From contig CAZLHI010000024.1 in NCBI GenBank assembly GCA_964559435.1, positions 1 through 47,825 of the forward strand: a DNA stretch of 47,825 nucleotides. The letters are read 5' to 3'. The position numbers and the translations under genes are program-made. The first letter of the stretch is position 1, and the number at the start of each line of letters is the position of its first letter. This document shows, in pieces, positions 8,751 through 16,732 of this stretch. The notes beneath the pieces are model-generated. The model did no database searches and was not told where the DNA came from. It worked only from the letters and a program-made list of their open reading frames with translations. The stretch comes from Hebobacterum sp964559435 (lineage in GTDB: Bacteria > Armatimonadota > Hebobacteria > Hebobacterales > Hebobacteraceae).

Positions 8751-9434
8751 TCAGTCTGTGCGCCCGTGCTTCCACGGCCCCTTTGGTCCTCGCTTCTGCG
8801 GACGAAGCTCGCGACTCAGTGCCGATTCCAGGTGCGCCAGGAAACGCTCCCCGCCCAGCGGCCGGCCCGTCCGCTCGTGCTGTCGCAGCAGCTCCCCCTG
8901 CTCCTCGGCCGTCGGCTTCCCCAGGAACTTGCCCCACTGACCCTTGCCCACCATGTCCAGAAGAGGCCGCACCCTGACCAGAGCATCATCCCGTCCCAGG
9001 CCGTGCGCCGCCGCACTACTCCACTGGTACTCGCGCGCTCGCCTTGCCAGTCCCGCGCGCACCGGGTTCAGCTCGATGTACCGCGCTGCCTGCAGCGTGT
9101 GCGCGTCATCCATCGGGAAGGAGGCGAAGCGTCCCTGCCACAGATGTCCCCGCCATCCCTCTCGGAAGTTGACCCCACGCGTGTAACGCCGATGCGCCTC
9201 GCCCAGCGCACGCCGCAGGCTCTCCGGCGACTCCGGCACCGCGATGAGGTGGACGTGGTTGGGCATCAGGCAGTAGGCCCAGACCTCCACTGCCTCACGC
9301 TGGCACCACTCTGCCATGAGCTGGACGTACGCCTCGTAATCGCCCTCGCAGAAGAACGTCTGCTGCCGGCGGTTGCCGCGCTGCGTGATATGGTGCGGCA
9401 CTCCCGGCGCCACCACTCGAGCCAGTCTCGCCAT
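8751..9434 (-). CDS. REP-associated tyrosine (Y1, IS200-like) transposase
   Basis: A 227-residue protein starting MARLARVVAPGVPHHITQRG. HHITQRGNRRQ and the HVH of LMPNHVHLIAVP are the metal-binding motif of Y1 (HUH) transposases. The catalytic-tyrosine region follows near RYTRG and ARYIELNPVRAGL, ending in YQWSSAAAH, which is typical of RAYTs. The C-terminal ~50 residues are basic. The enzyme nicks single-stranded DNA at REP-type repeats. The start was set to ATG 9434 by family N-termini; ATG 9446 would add four residues. It looks intact and lies between the element's inverted repeats. Confidence 0.88.
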   Translation of the reverse strand: MARLARVVAPGVPHHITQRGNRRQQTFFCEGDYEAYVQLMAEWCQREAVEVWAYCLMPNHVHLIAVPESPESLRRALGEAHRRYTRGVNFREGWRGHLWQGRFASFPMDDAHTLQAARYIELNPVRAGLARRAREYQWSSAAAHGLGRDDALVRVRPLLDMVGKGQWGKFLGKPTAEEQGELLRQHERTGRPLGGERFLAHLESALSRELRPQKRGPKGPWKHGRTD

Positions 9435-9469
9435 GGTCGTCACCATAGCACGCCCGCATCAGCGAGTCA

Positions 9470-9496
9470 ATAATTCAGTATGATGTCCCCGGAATT
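9470..9496 (-). repeat. Right inverted repeat of the RAYT element
   Basis: A 27-base repeat, inverted relative to 8678-8704 with two mismatches and containing TGATGTCCCCGGAATT. It lies 35 bases upstream of the transposase start. Confidence 0.85.
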
Positions 9497-9600
9497 GCCG
9501 CCGGAATTGCCGGCCGCGAGAGATGCCCGCAACGGATGGCGTGCGATGCTGCGCAGGCTGAGATAGGACAAGTCTACAAGCCCCATCTGCTATCCCCTCA

Positions 9601-10806
9601 TCAGTCCGCCGGATAGCGAGGGCGCGGCGGTGCACCGGATTTGACGCGAACCTCTGAGCCGCCTTCGCTGCGCGCGGCGCCGTATTCCCAACGTTCCGAC
9701 CACACATCCTCTCTGCGCCGCCAGTCGAGCAGGCCGCGCTGAAGCTCAGGCGGCATCGCCACAGGGACAGTCTCAGGCCCACGAGCGGGGTATCCTTCTG
9801 GCATTCGCGGATAGTTCCTGTCATAAGTCAGATAGACCCTTCGGAACGGTCGGGGACAGTAGTTCACGCCGGGCGGGGCGGGAAGCCCTGCATTAGGATG
9901 ATCACGCCGGTACTCAAAGACGACTTGCGTGATTCCGAAGTGCTTCCGCCTGGCGTCCGGGGGCCGCATGAGGTCCACGGGCTGGCCGAACCCGATGTTG
10001 CCGCTAAGAATGGTCGTATCAATCGCCTCGGCGAGCGCATGCTGCTGATCGGATGTGAGATCCTGAAGGCGAAGCTGCAGTCTGCGCGACCGATGAAGCT
10101 CACGGAGCTTGGCGGAAGGCAGTTGGGCGTAGACGCAGTAGTAGCCGCGCAGTTCCAACCAATCGTATCGCAGGAATAGGCGCTGGTTGCTGAGCGCGCG
10201 CACCGGGTCCATGCCCACGGAACGCATGCATTCCTCCTGGAGCCTCACCGCGTTACGGGAAAGCTGGGGTTCGGGAGGTGTCAGTCCCCCCTGCCAGTTC
10301 ACCGGGTGGAACCAGTGAGGGGCCAGCGGCAACCCATCCCTCACCCACTCTGCCCGCTCCGGCGCGCAGGCGACGGCGAGCTTCTTCCAGATGCCCTTGT
10401 CCGGGCTCTGCAAGGCCAACTCGACGATGCTGTCCTCGCACTTGAGCAAGATGGTCGCACTGCGCATGGCGTTTGCGTCGAGCTTCTCCGCCGGCGGGTC
10501 ACACCCCCAGCGGGCGGAGTTGAACCAGGCGGCCAGTGCCCGGCTCTGGTCGCGGGTCAGCGCGCCGGCATCCAGCGGGAGCTTCGTTCCTGAGTGCAAC
10601 TTCGATAGGTCAGCGGGCGGCAGCCGCGCATAGAGCCCATATGCCACCCCGCACGCATCATACTCCTCCGGCAAGTACAGCTCCCAGACCGTCTTGGGCA
10701 CCCGTGGAAGAGTCTCCGCCGCTGTAGATGCTGGCTTCGCGCAGAGCGCCGTCACCACCAATAGCCCGATCAGGAGAACCAGAGTGATCCATCTGCCTCG
10801 CGTCAC
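9601..10806 (-). CDS. Secreted protein of unknown function with an internal duplication
   Basis: A 401-residue protein that I do not recognise. It begins with a signal peptide (basic MTRGR, a hydrophobic stretch LVLLIGLLVVTAL, then small residues), so it is probably exported. Two related segments occur. Residues about 55-93 contain YGLYARLPPADLSKLH and then LTRDQSRALAAW; a later segment contains YCVYAQLPSAKLRELH and then LTSDQQHALAEA. The tail is Pro/Arg-rich (GAPPRPRYPAD). The start is GTG 10806 with AGGAGG six bases upstream. A truncated paralogue of the C-terminus lies immediately upstream, showing that the gene was once tandemly duplicated. No catalytic motif is evident. Confidence 0.7.
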   Translation of the reverse strand: MTRGRWITLVLLIGLLVVTALCAKPASTAAETLPRVPKTVWELYLPEEYDACGVAYGLYARLPPADLSKLHSGTKLPLDAGALTRDQSRALAAWFNSARWGCDPPAEKLDANAMRSATILLKCEDSIVELALQSPDKGIWKKLAVACAPERAEWVRDGLPLAPHWFHPVNWQGGLTPPEPQLSRNAVRLQEECMRSVGMDPVRALSNQRLFLRYDWLELRGYYCVYAQLPSAKLRELHRSRRLQLRLQDLTSDQQHALAEAIDTTILSGNIGFGQPVDLMRPPDARRKHFGITQVVFEYRRDHPNAGLPAPPGVNYCPRPFRRVYLTYDRNYPRMPEGYPARGPETVPVAMPPELQRGLLDWRRREDVWSERWEYGAARSEGGSEVRVKSGAPPRPRYPAD

Positions 10807-10827
10807 TGTCAGCCTCCTTGAGGTCCT

Positions 10828-10923
10828 TCACTCCGGCGGATACCGCGGGGGCGGTGGTGCACCCGGTTTGGTGAGGAACTGCATCCCCGTACTGTGCCAA
10901 AACTCATCCGGGCCCCGAGATGT
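10828..10923 (-). pseudogene. Truncated C-terminal copy of the neighbouring secreted protein
   Basis: Read on the minus strand, this stretch encodes about 31 residues ending FLTKPGAPPPPRYPPE and a stop, mirroring the end of the adjacent gene (VKSGAPPRPRYPAD, stop). An in-frame TAG bounds it upstream (10924-10926). It is a leftover of a tandem paralogue whose 5' part has been lost. Confidence 0.65.
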
Positions 10924-10996
10924 CTAGGGATCTCCTGGTGTTTCGGCGCCTCCCCCAGGGATTGACTTCCGGCCGCCTCTGCGGCATCCTCCCTGC

Positions 10997-11155
10997 ATGT
11001 TCTGGCACCTGACTCTGATTCCGTTGTCTCCTCTCTATCTGATGTTTGCGCTGCTGTTCTGCAACGACCGGGCTCGCCTGGTGGCGGCCCTCTACCAGCA
11101 GGTGTTGGTGCTGCAAGGACAGGTTGGGAAGCAGCCGTCGTTGGTGAAGAGTGGG
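10997..11155 (+). pseudogene. N-terminal fragment of an integrase-type IS transposase
   Basis: The reading frame from ATG 10997 gives a hydrophobic start followed by LFCNDRARLVAALYQQVLVL and QGQVGKQPSL. This resembles the N-terminus of integrase-core (DDE, rve) transposases and related proteins, which share A-L-QQ-LVL-RQ-GKRP. The similarity ends after ~50 residues and no DDE region follows, so it is an IS remnant. The frame then runs meaninglessly into the next gene. Confidence 0.5.
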
Positions 11156-11207
11156 CGGGCCCCGCAGGGTTGTGCTCTCTCTAAAGACAATGTATGCTTG
11201 AGGCGCA

Positions 11208-12125
11208 GTGTCGGCAGCTACCTCCAGCCCGCGCGTCAGTGTCATCGTGCCCGTGTACAACCGCGCCGCAGCGGTCAGAGCGGCGGTGGCAAGCGTGCTC
11301 GGCCAGACCTACCGAGATTTCGAGCTGATCCTGGTGGATGATGGCTCGACCGACGACTCCGGTCGGGTGATCGATGAGCTGGCAGCAGAGAACCCGTCCC
11401 TTGTCCGCTGCGCTCACCAGGAGAATGCCGGCGCGGCGGCCGCCCGCAATCGCGGCATCGCGCTCAGTCGGGGCGATCACATCTGCTTCCTCGACTCGGA
11501 CGACGAGTGGCTCCCCGAGAAGCTGGCCGTCCAGGTGAAGTTCATGGACGAACACCCAGAGGTGGCGCTATCCTACGTCTGGGCATATGTCGTCGACGAA
11601 CAGCAGAGGGTTGTGGGGCGGCTCTGCGCGAGAGCCGGTCGTCGGACGTACCGCAAGCTCTTCTACCTGAACCCCATTGCCCCCACCTCGGCAACGATGG
11701 TACGCAGGAGGGTGCTGGACGAGGTAGGCGTCTTCGACACGAGCTTGCGCACGCGCGAAGACTTGGACCTCTGGCTACGCATCGCCGCGCGTTTCCGCGT
11801 GTCGGATATCCCCCGCGCGCTAGTGCGGTGGCGTGCCAGCGATAGCAGCCTGAGCGGTAACCTGGAACAGTGTGAGCAAGACCACTCGGTGGTCTTGAGC
11901 CGTGCGCTAGAGAGCGACCGGCGGAGAGGCGGAAGCATGTGTAGGCAGACAGCGACTATATGCGCGAACAGGGAGCTGCGCTACGCGTACGCGTACCTTC
12001 AGCTCGGGGACTATGTTTCCTTCCGATCCCGCTTCCGCCAGGCGCTGCGGGACAACCCTTTCATCCTCTTGAGGCACCCCAGGACTGGCCTCCGCTGTCT
12101 CATGGCAACCATTCGCCGAGGCTGA
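11208..12125 (+). CDS. Family 2 glycosyltransferase
   Basis: A 305-residue GT-A fold glycosyltransferase. VSVIVPVYNRAAAVRAAVAS and LILVDDGSTDDS form the nucleotide-sugar binding start, FLDSDDEW is the DXD-type metal motif, and TREDLDLWLRIA is the usual acceptor-side ED motif. It transfers a sugar from a nucleotide donor to a growing glycan at the cytoplasmic face. The start is GTG 11208; no strong Shine-Dalgarno is visible. It opens the polysaccharide locus and is convergent with the pyruvyl transferase gene. Donor and acceptor are unknown. Confidence 0.9.
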   Translation: MSAATSSPRVSVIVPVYNRAAAVRAAVASVLGQTYRDFELILVDDGSTDDSGRVIDELAAENPSLVRCAHQENAGAAAARNRGIALSRGDHICFLDSDDEWLPEKLAVQVKFMDEHPEVALSYVWAYVVDEQQRVVGRLCARAGRRTYRKLFYLNPIAPTSATMVRRRVLDEVGVFDTSLRTREDLDLWLRIAARFRVSDIPRALVRWRASDSSLSGNLEQCEQDHSVVLSRALESDRRRGGSMCRQTATICANRELRYAYAYLQLGDYVSFRSRFRQALRDNPFILLRHPRTGLRCLMATIRRG

Positions 12126-12196
12126 CAGAGGACCGCAGACGGTAACGCCGGACACTCCCAACTCCTGATGATTCAGCCAGTCGAAGGGACAGCAGA

Positions 12197-13408
12197 TCAG
12201 CGCGCCTCCCTGGCGGTCCTAGCCTCACCGAGCAAGTCTGCCGCGCAATCCACGCCAGCGCGCGCTAGGTCTTTCAGGTGGGGCACCTGCCGTGCCAGAT
12301 ATGCCCGCACCGTGCACTCCTGCGCTGCGAGATCCCGGAGCGCCCCTGTCAATTCCTCTTCCTTCATCGTGCGGACATCCACGACGTAGCGCGTCTCGCC
12401 CAGGACGTCTTTGCTTATTCCTATCCCTTTGGCGCTGTACGCAAGGCATATGGTGGGCACCCCACTCGAGAACGCCGAGATCGTGCTGTGGGTGCGCGCC
12501 CCGATGAAGAGCCTACACCGAGAGATGATATGCTTGGCCTCCATGGCATCGTGATGCGTTGGCATCAGCCTGACGCGGTCTCCACGGTCTGCAAGCTCAA
12601 GTACGGGGCGCAATGCAGTTTGGTCGTCCGCGCCCGTGCGCGGTCCTGTCACATGAGGAATAAGCAGAACACCCATGCCCAACTCATCCACTGCGTAGCG
12701 GGTCGCCTGCACGGCAGCATCCAGCACGACGCGTTCTTCCTGGTAGCGACTGAGGAGCGGACTCACGTTCAGCCCGAGCACCCCATCCCCCACGGGCCAG
12801 AAGCCCGACGTGTCTACAGGCCTGGAGGGGAGCAGGAAAGCTGGATCGGCCACCCGGCGCAGGTTCTGCGAAAGACCGTGGCCGGTAAGGTAAGCCCAGG
12901 TGACAGACTCCCTGACAGTGATAACATCGACCTCCCTGAGATTTCGTATGACCTTTCTCTCGACATCTGGATCGCCGAACGGCCCGACCGACGCTGCCCA
13001 GACCACGAGCGGCCGCTGTTCCTCCTTCACCAACCGGTTCAGCCAAAGGAAGTAATCGAGAGTCCCGTAGTCGGTCGAGTAATTGTCTCCCCCGATGGAC
13101 AGTACCAGGTCCGCCTGGCGGACCGCGCGCCAGACGGGAGCGAGGGGGTAGCGCCAATAGCCTTGAGCGCCGACTCGTCGTCCGATCTGGTAACAGACCC
13201 ACGCAGGCGACCAGCGCTCGGCCCGTGCCGGCACAACCTCAAGCCCCTTCACAGGACAGTGCATCCGATCATCCCGGTGGGAGAAAGAAGAGAGGACGAT
13301 CCGGCTGGGTCCCAGTCGGTCCCGCAGCAGGTCTACAGTCGTTTGCAGGATCGCTTCACACCCGCGGTTGTAGAAGCCAGCATGGCCGACGAGCAGGATG
13401 GTTGACAT
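12197..13408 (-). CDS. Polysaccharide pyruvyl transferase family protein
   Basis: A 403-residue protein matching the PS_pyruv_trans family (as in CsaB and WcaK). It has an N-terminal GHAGFYNRGCEAILQ, DLVLSIGGDNYS, VVWAASVGPFG, and the conserved C-terminal FIGARTHSTISAFSSGVPTI. The family transfers pyruvyl groups from phosphoenolpyruvate to sugars, forming ketals on surface glycans that can serve as SLH-domain ligands. An SLH protein lies in this window, so a wall-anchoring role is conceivable, but this is inference. It lies 15 bases after the FrhB-like gene, as in many exopolysaccharide clusters, and is probably cotranscribed with it. Confidence 0.88.
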   Translation of the reverse strand: MSTILLVGHAGFYNRGCEAILQTTVDLLRDRLGPSRIVLSSFSHRDDRMHCPVKGLEVVPARAERWSPAWVCYQIGRRVGAQGYWRYPLAPVWRAVRQADLVLSIGGDNYSTDYGTLDYFLWLNRLVKEEQRPLVVWAASVGPFGDPDVERKVIRNLREVDVITVRESVTWAYLTGHGLSQNLRRVADPAFLLPSRPVDTSGFWPVGDGVLGLNVSPLLSRYQEERVVLDAAVQATRYAVDELGMGVLLIPHVTGPRTGADDQTALRPVLELADRGDRVRLMPTHHDAMEAKHIISRCRLFIGARTHSTISAFSSGVPTICLAYSAKGIGISKDVLGETRYVVDVRTMKEEELTGALRDLAAQECTVRAYLARQVPHLKDLARAGVDCAADLLGEARTAREAR

Positions 13409-13423
13409 GGCTCTGCGGGCCTC

Positions 13424-14770
13424 CTACTCAGCCGACGTCCATGCGCGCCGGAGCATGCGTCGCGTCCGCCGCGCTATGCCTGGGAATCTCCTGAAAGGCC
13501 AGCTCAGCAGGTCTAGAGTATGGAGTAGGACGACATAGCATAGCAGAAGGTAGGTTCCCGCGTCGCGCGGCCACGCGCGACCGCAGAGCAGGCTCCTGCA
13601 CATTCGTGCACGCCACCGGCGAAACCAGAGTCCCGGGGCATCCAAGCACGACACCTCCAACCCGGCACTGCTCGGCCGATCTTGTGTCCGGCGCAGCGCC
13701 TTGGTCAGCGCTCTAGCTCCTTCTTTCCTACGCGCCAGCACGCCTGCCTGGGAGGCGATAACCATGTCCTCACAGATAGGCGCCACCTTCAAGCTCCTTC
13801 TGCCTGCTTCGTCTGCTATCAATCCCACCAGTTCGCCGTTCCGGACAATCACGATCGAGGTGCCTCTGGGGTCCGCCGCATAGTCTGGCAGCCAGGCATC
13901 CATGAACGTCGCATCTGCGTTCACCGCGAAGAGGTCGTGACAGGCAAAACAGGCATCTGGCGCGAGAAGCTCCTTACACCATATCTCAGTCACTCGCGGG
14001 TCCAGAAAGCTGAGAGATCGGCCCCGCCTGCCGTCCCGTCCCGTGGCGACAAAGCGGTAGTCGCTGGCCTTGCTGGCTCCTTGCTTACGCCGATACTCGG
14101 CACGGATGAGGGGACGCTTGCTTACGCCTGACAGCCAGGCAAGCAGGTCAGTGTACTGGGCGGTCACGGTATGTCCACACACCAATCCCAGGAGGTAAGT
14201 GACTCGCGCCGCCAACCAACTATGCCGCTCTCTTGCCCGCCTCACGGCCCTGACCACACATGGCAATCCGACGAGCGCGTATCGCCCCTCGGCGTCACGC
14301 AGCTCACGCAGCACCTGCGAGAACTCAATCGGATAGTACTTCGACCCGGCCGCCTCTTCGATCTCCCCGACATTCCGCAGGATGGCAGCCTCAAACAGGC
14401 GGCCGCTCTGCCGCGAGTTCGCGACGGCGATCACGCCGTCCACCCGTTGCCGCTCGAGCAGCGCTTTGAGGACGCGCGTTGTCACGCCTCCCGAGCTGCC
14501 GTGCTCTCGCTCCCTCGGAACCTGAGAGTAGCCGACATAGGCTGCGAGCATTGGCCCAAGGGGTTCCTTCGTGGGCCTCTGAACCGCGTCGGGAACCGAC
14601 GGGCAGACCTCGACGCAGGCCCCACACCCCTGGCAGTTAGACACGGCCGCTCGGTAGAAGCCGTCCCGCGTCCATTCCATTCGCAGACACTCGTGCGGCG
14701 CCACCGCTACGCAGACGCCGCACCCCGAGCACAGCCCGGCCCTTACCACTTGTTGGACCCCAGTCGGCAT
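13424..14770 (-). CDS. FrhB/F420-hydrogenase beta-like protein of polysaccharide loci
   Basis: A 448-residue protein. The N-terminus carries two [4Fe-4S] ferredoxin motifs, LCSGCGVCVAVAP and NCQGCGACVEVCP; the first lacks the usual spacing to its fourth cysteine. GSSGGVTTRVLKALL and ALVGLPCVVRAVRRA are hallmarks of the coenzyme F420 hydrogenase/dehydrogenase beta-subunit family. Such proteins often occur beside pyruvyl transferases in glycan clusters, with a presumed redox role on a sugar or lipid precursor. A hydrophobic stretch near the C-terminus (LLLCYVVLLHTLDLLSW) suggests membrane contact. The start is ATG 14770. F420 use is not implied. Confidence 0.82.
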   Translation of the reverse strand: MPTGVQQVVRAGLCSGCGVCVAVAPHECLRMEWTRDGFYRAAVSNCQGCGACVEVCPSVPDAVQRPTKEPLGPMLAAYVGYSQVPREREHGSSGGVTTRVLKALLERQRVDGVIAVANSRQSGRLFEAAILRNVGEIEEAAGSKYYPIEFSQVLRELRDAEGRYALVGLPCVVRAVRRARERHSWLAARVTYLLGLVCGHTVTAQYTDLLAWLSGVSKRPLIRAEYRRKQGASKASDYRFVATGRDGRRGRSLSFLDPRVTEIWCKELLAPDACFACHDLFAVNADATFMDAWLPDYAADPRGTSIVIVRNGELVGLIADEAGRRSLKVAPICEDMVIASQAGVLARRKEGARALTKALRRTQDRPSSAGLEVSCLDAPGLWFRRWRARMCRSLLCGRAWPRDAGTYLLLCYVVLLHTLDLLSWPFRRFPGIARRTRRMLRRAWTSAE

Positions 14771-14974
14771 CCATCATCCCCCAGTCACCATACCTGACAT
14801 ACAATGTAGCACACTCGACGCGAAGACGGCAACGACAGTTGCCCGCTTGCGTCGCCTGGCATTGCTGCAGCAGGAAGGTAACGTCCGGAGACGGAACCCC
14901 TAGACAGTGCGGCGACCGGTGGCCGGAGCTCGGCCTCAGCAACCGGCATGGGAGGGTCGCCAGGACCGACAGAG

Positions 14975-16732
14975 ATGAAGCTAGTAGCGATCGCCGGCAT
15001 CGCCCCCGGCACACTGAACTACCTCTACTGGTACTTGCCTCTTCGTAAGCGCCTTCGGGATCTCCAGTACTTCAACTATGCCAACGGCGCTGAGCACAAG
15101 ACAAGGCGAGAGCTCAACGCTGCCTACGTCCGCCATCTCGCTCGGGAGCGGGTCGAGTTCCTGTTGGAAGTGGTTCACAGCGGTGTCCTCTACCCGCGAG
15201 CCCTAGCGGAACGCATCCCGCACGTGGACCTCGCGATCCACTTCTTCAACGATGACGAGTGGCAGTTCGACATCTTCTCCCGCTTCATCTGCCAGTACTA
15301 CCATGTGGTCACGACGACCGATCCGATGTGCGTGGCGCAGTACGCGCTATTCGGCAAGACCGCCGTACTCATCCCATGGGCCTGCAACAGCGACCTCTAC
15401 CGCAAGCTCGATCTCCCCAAGCGCTATGATGTTACCTTCATTGGTCAGCCTCACTCGGACAGAGCCCAGATTGTCTTGCACCTCCGAAGAGCTGGCATCG
15501 AGATCCGCGTCTTCGGAGCGGGGTGGGACCGCTACCCCGAGCTAGCCAGCATCTGGGGCGGCCACCTCTCTACCGATGAGGTGGTTCACACCATCAACGA
15601 GTCCAGGATCTGCCTCAACCCGCTCTCGGCCAGCACGCGCGATCGTATGGTCGTCAAGGCGCGTGTTTTCGAGGTCAGTGGCTGCGGCAGCTTCCAGCTC
15701 TGCAGCGCATTCGACGAGGTCAGCCGCTACTACGAGATCGGGAAGGAAATCCAGGTCTTCCGCGATGAGAAGGACTTGGTTGACAAGGTTGGCTACTACC
15801 TGGAACACGAGGAGGAACGGGAGGCGATTGCGAGGGCCGGATACGAGCGGACGCTCCGGGAGCACACCTGGGACGCGCGATATGACCATATGTTCCGGGA
15901 GATAGAGAGGCTCCGGCCGCAGATCCCGGAGAGACCGCAGCCGATCATAAGCAGCAAGCGCGTGACGGTGCTCTACTACGCGCGGTCCGGGCGGCTGACG
16001 CAGGCCACCGCGGAGAGCCTGAACGGGCAGACGCTGCCGAACGTGGATGTGGTGGTTGTCTCTGATCAGCGCCTCTCCGGAGCCGAAGCGCTGACGCGCC
16101 CATGGCGGCAGACAGGCACGGCGGGGGCGGAGTCACTGTCCGTGGATTCCGACTTCGTCGCTTTCATCGAGGACGGCGAGGAGTGGGAGCCGGAGAAGCT
16201 TCAGTTCCAGGCGTTCGCCTTGGAGCAGGACGCACCGAAGGAGATCGAGATCAGTTTCGCTCAGTGGGGAGTGTCGCACAAGCAGCGGGAAACGGAGTTC
16301 ATGACGTATGTGCTACGCTGGCTGCGGGATAACAGGCGGCTCGACGAGCTGGTTCCCGTGGGCGCGGTCGCGTCTTCGGTAATGGTCACGGCCGCACTTT
16401 ACGAACGTGAGCGCCCGTGGTTGCTGCGTCTCTTGCTCGAGCACGAGCGCTCGTTCGCGGAGAAGTACTTCCGGGACCGCCGAAACTACTCCCACATCGA
16501 GCTGGGCGTCGCGCTGGTGCGGATACCGGAGGCGCGTCTCTGGGAGCTCATTGGCTCCCTGGGGCGCACTGAGCGCTATCAATGGATCAACTCTTGCCTT
16601 CGGTACCATTCAAGAACCTACGTGCCAGCTCTGCTGAAACGCCTTCGTCTGGCTCGAGCCTGGACAATGTGGCGCGCTTACCGCCTCCGCCAGCCGGGCC
16701 GGCGGAGCGTGTCACAGGGATGGACCCGTTGA
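14975..16732 (+). CDS. CgeB-like glycosyltransferase fused to a degenerate GT2-like domain
   Basis: About 585 residues. The first ~330 resemble spore-maturation protein CgeB and related GT-B glycosyltransferases: MKLVAIAG, HVVTTTDPMCVAQYALFG, RYDVTFIGQPHSDRAQIV, then INLxxSRICLNPL-type and EVSGCGSFQL segments, and AGYERTLREHTW. The last ~250 start with KRVTVLYYARSGRLTQATAE and contain DSDFVAFIEDGEEWEPEKL, which looks like a GT2 core with a damaged DXD region. ATG 14975 was chosen over ATG 14948 because similarity starts there. It overlaps the flippase start by 13 bases. The second domain may be non-catalytic. Confidence 0.78.
   Translation: MKLVAIAGIAPGTLNYLYWYLPLRKRLRDLQYFNYANGAEHKTRRELNAAYVRHLARERVEFLLEVVHSGVLYPRALAERIPHVDLAIHFFNDDEWQFDIFSRFICQYYHVVTTTDPMCVAQYALFGKTAVLIPWACNSDLYRKLDLPKRYDVTFIGQPHSDRAQIVLHLRRAGIEIRVFGAGWDRYPELASIWGGHLSTDEVVHTINESRICLNPLSASTRDRMVVKARVFEVSGCGSFQLCSAFDEVSRYYEIGKEIQVFRDEKDLVDKVGYYLEHEEEREAIARAGYERTLREHTWDARYDHMFREIERLRPQIPERPQPIISSKRVTVLYYARSGRLTQATAESLNGQTLPNVDVVVVSDQRLSGAEALTRPWRQTGTAGAESLSVDSDFVAFIEDGEEWEPEKLQFQAFALEQDAPKEIEISFAQWGVSHKQRETEFMTYVLRWLRDNRRLDELVPVGAVASSVMVTAALYERERPWLLRLLLEHERSFAEKYFRDRRNYSHIELGVALVRIPEARLWELIGSLGRTERYQWINSCLRYHSRTYVPALLKRLRLARAWTMWRAYRLRQPGRRSVSQGWTR

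Larger units (their letters stand above)
8646..9513. mobile_element. RAYT transposase element with inverted terminal repeats
   Basis: A transposase gene sits between near-identical 27-base inverted repeats (8678-8704 and 9470-9496). Outside them are extra AATTCCGG-type repeats: four AATTCCGGG copies on the left starting at 8646, 8659, 8669 and 8678, and GGAATTGCC copies on the right. This is the layout of REP-associated tyrosine transposases, which act in trans on short palindromic repeats. The element overlaps the 3' end of the PHP gene. The outer boundaries are approximate. Confidence 0.75.

Noticed and set aside
10997..11341. A complete 114-residue protein
   Set aside because: Only the first ~50 residues look like a transposase N-terminus; the rest is the out-of-frame start of the glycosyltransferase gene.
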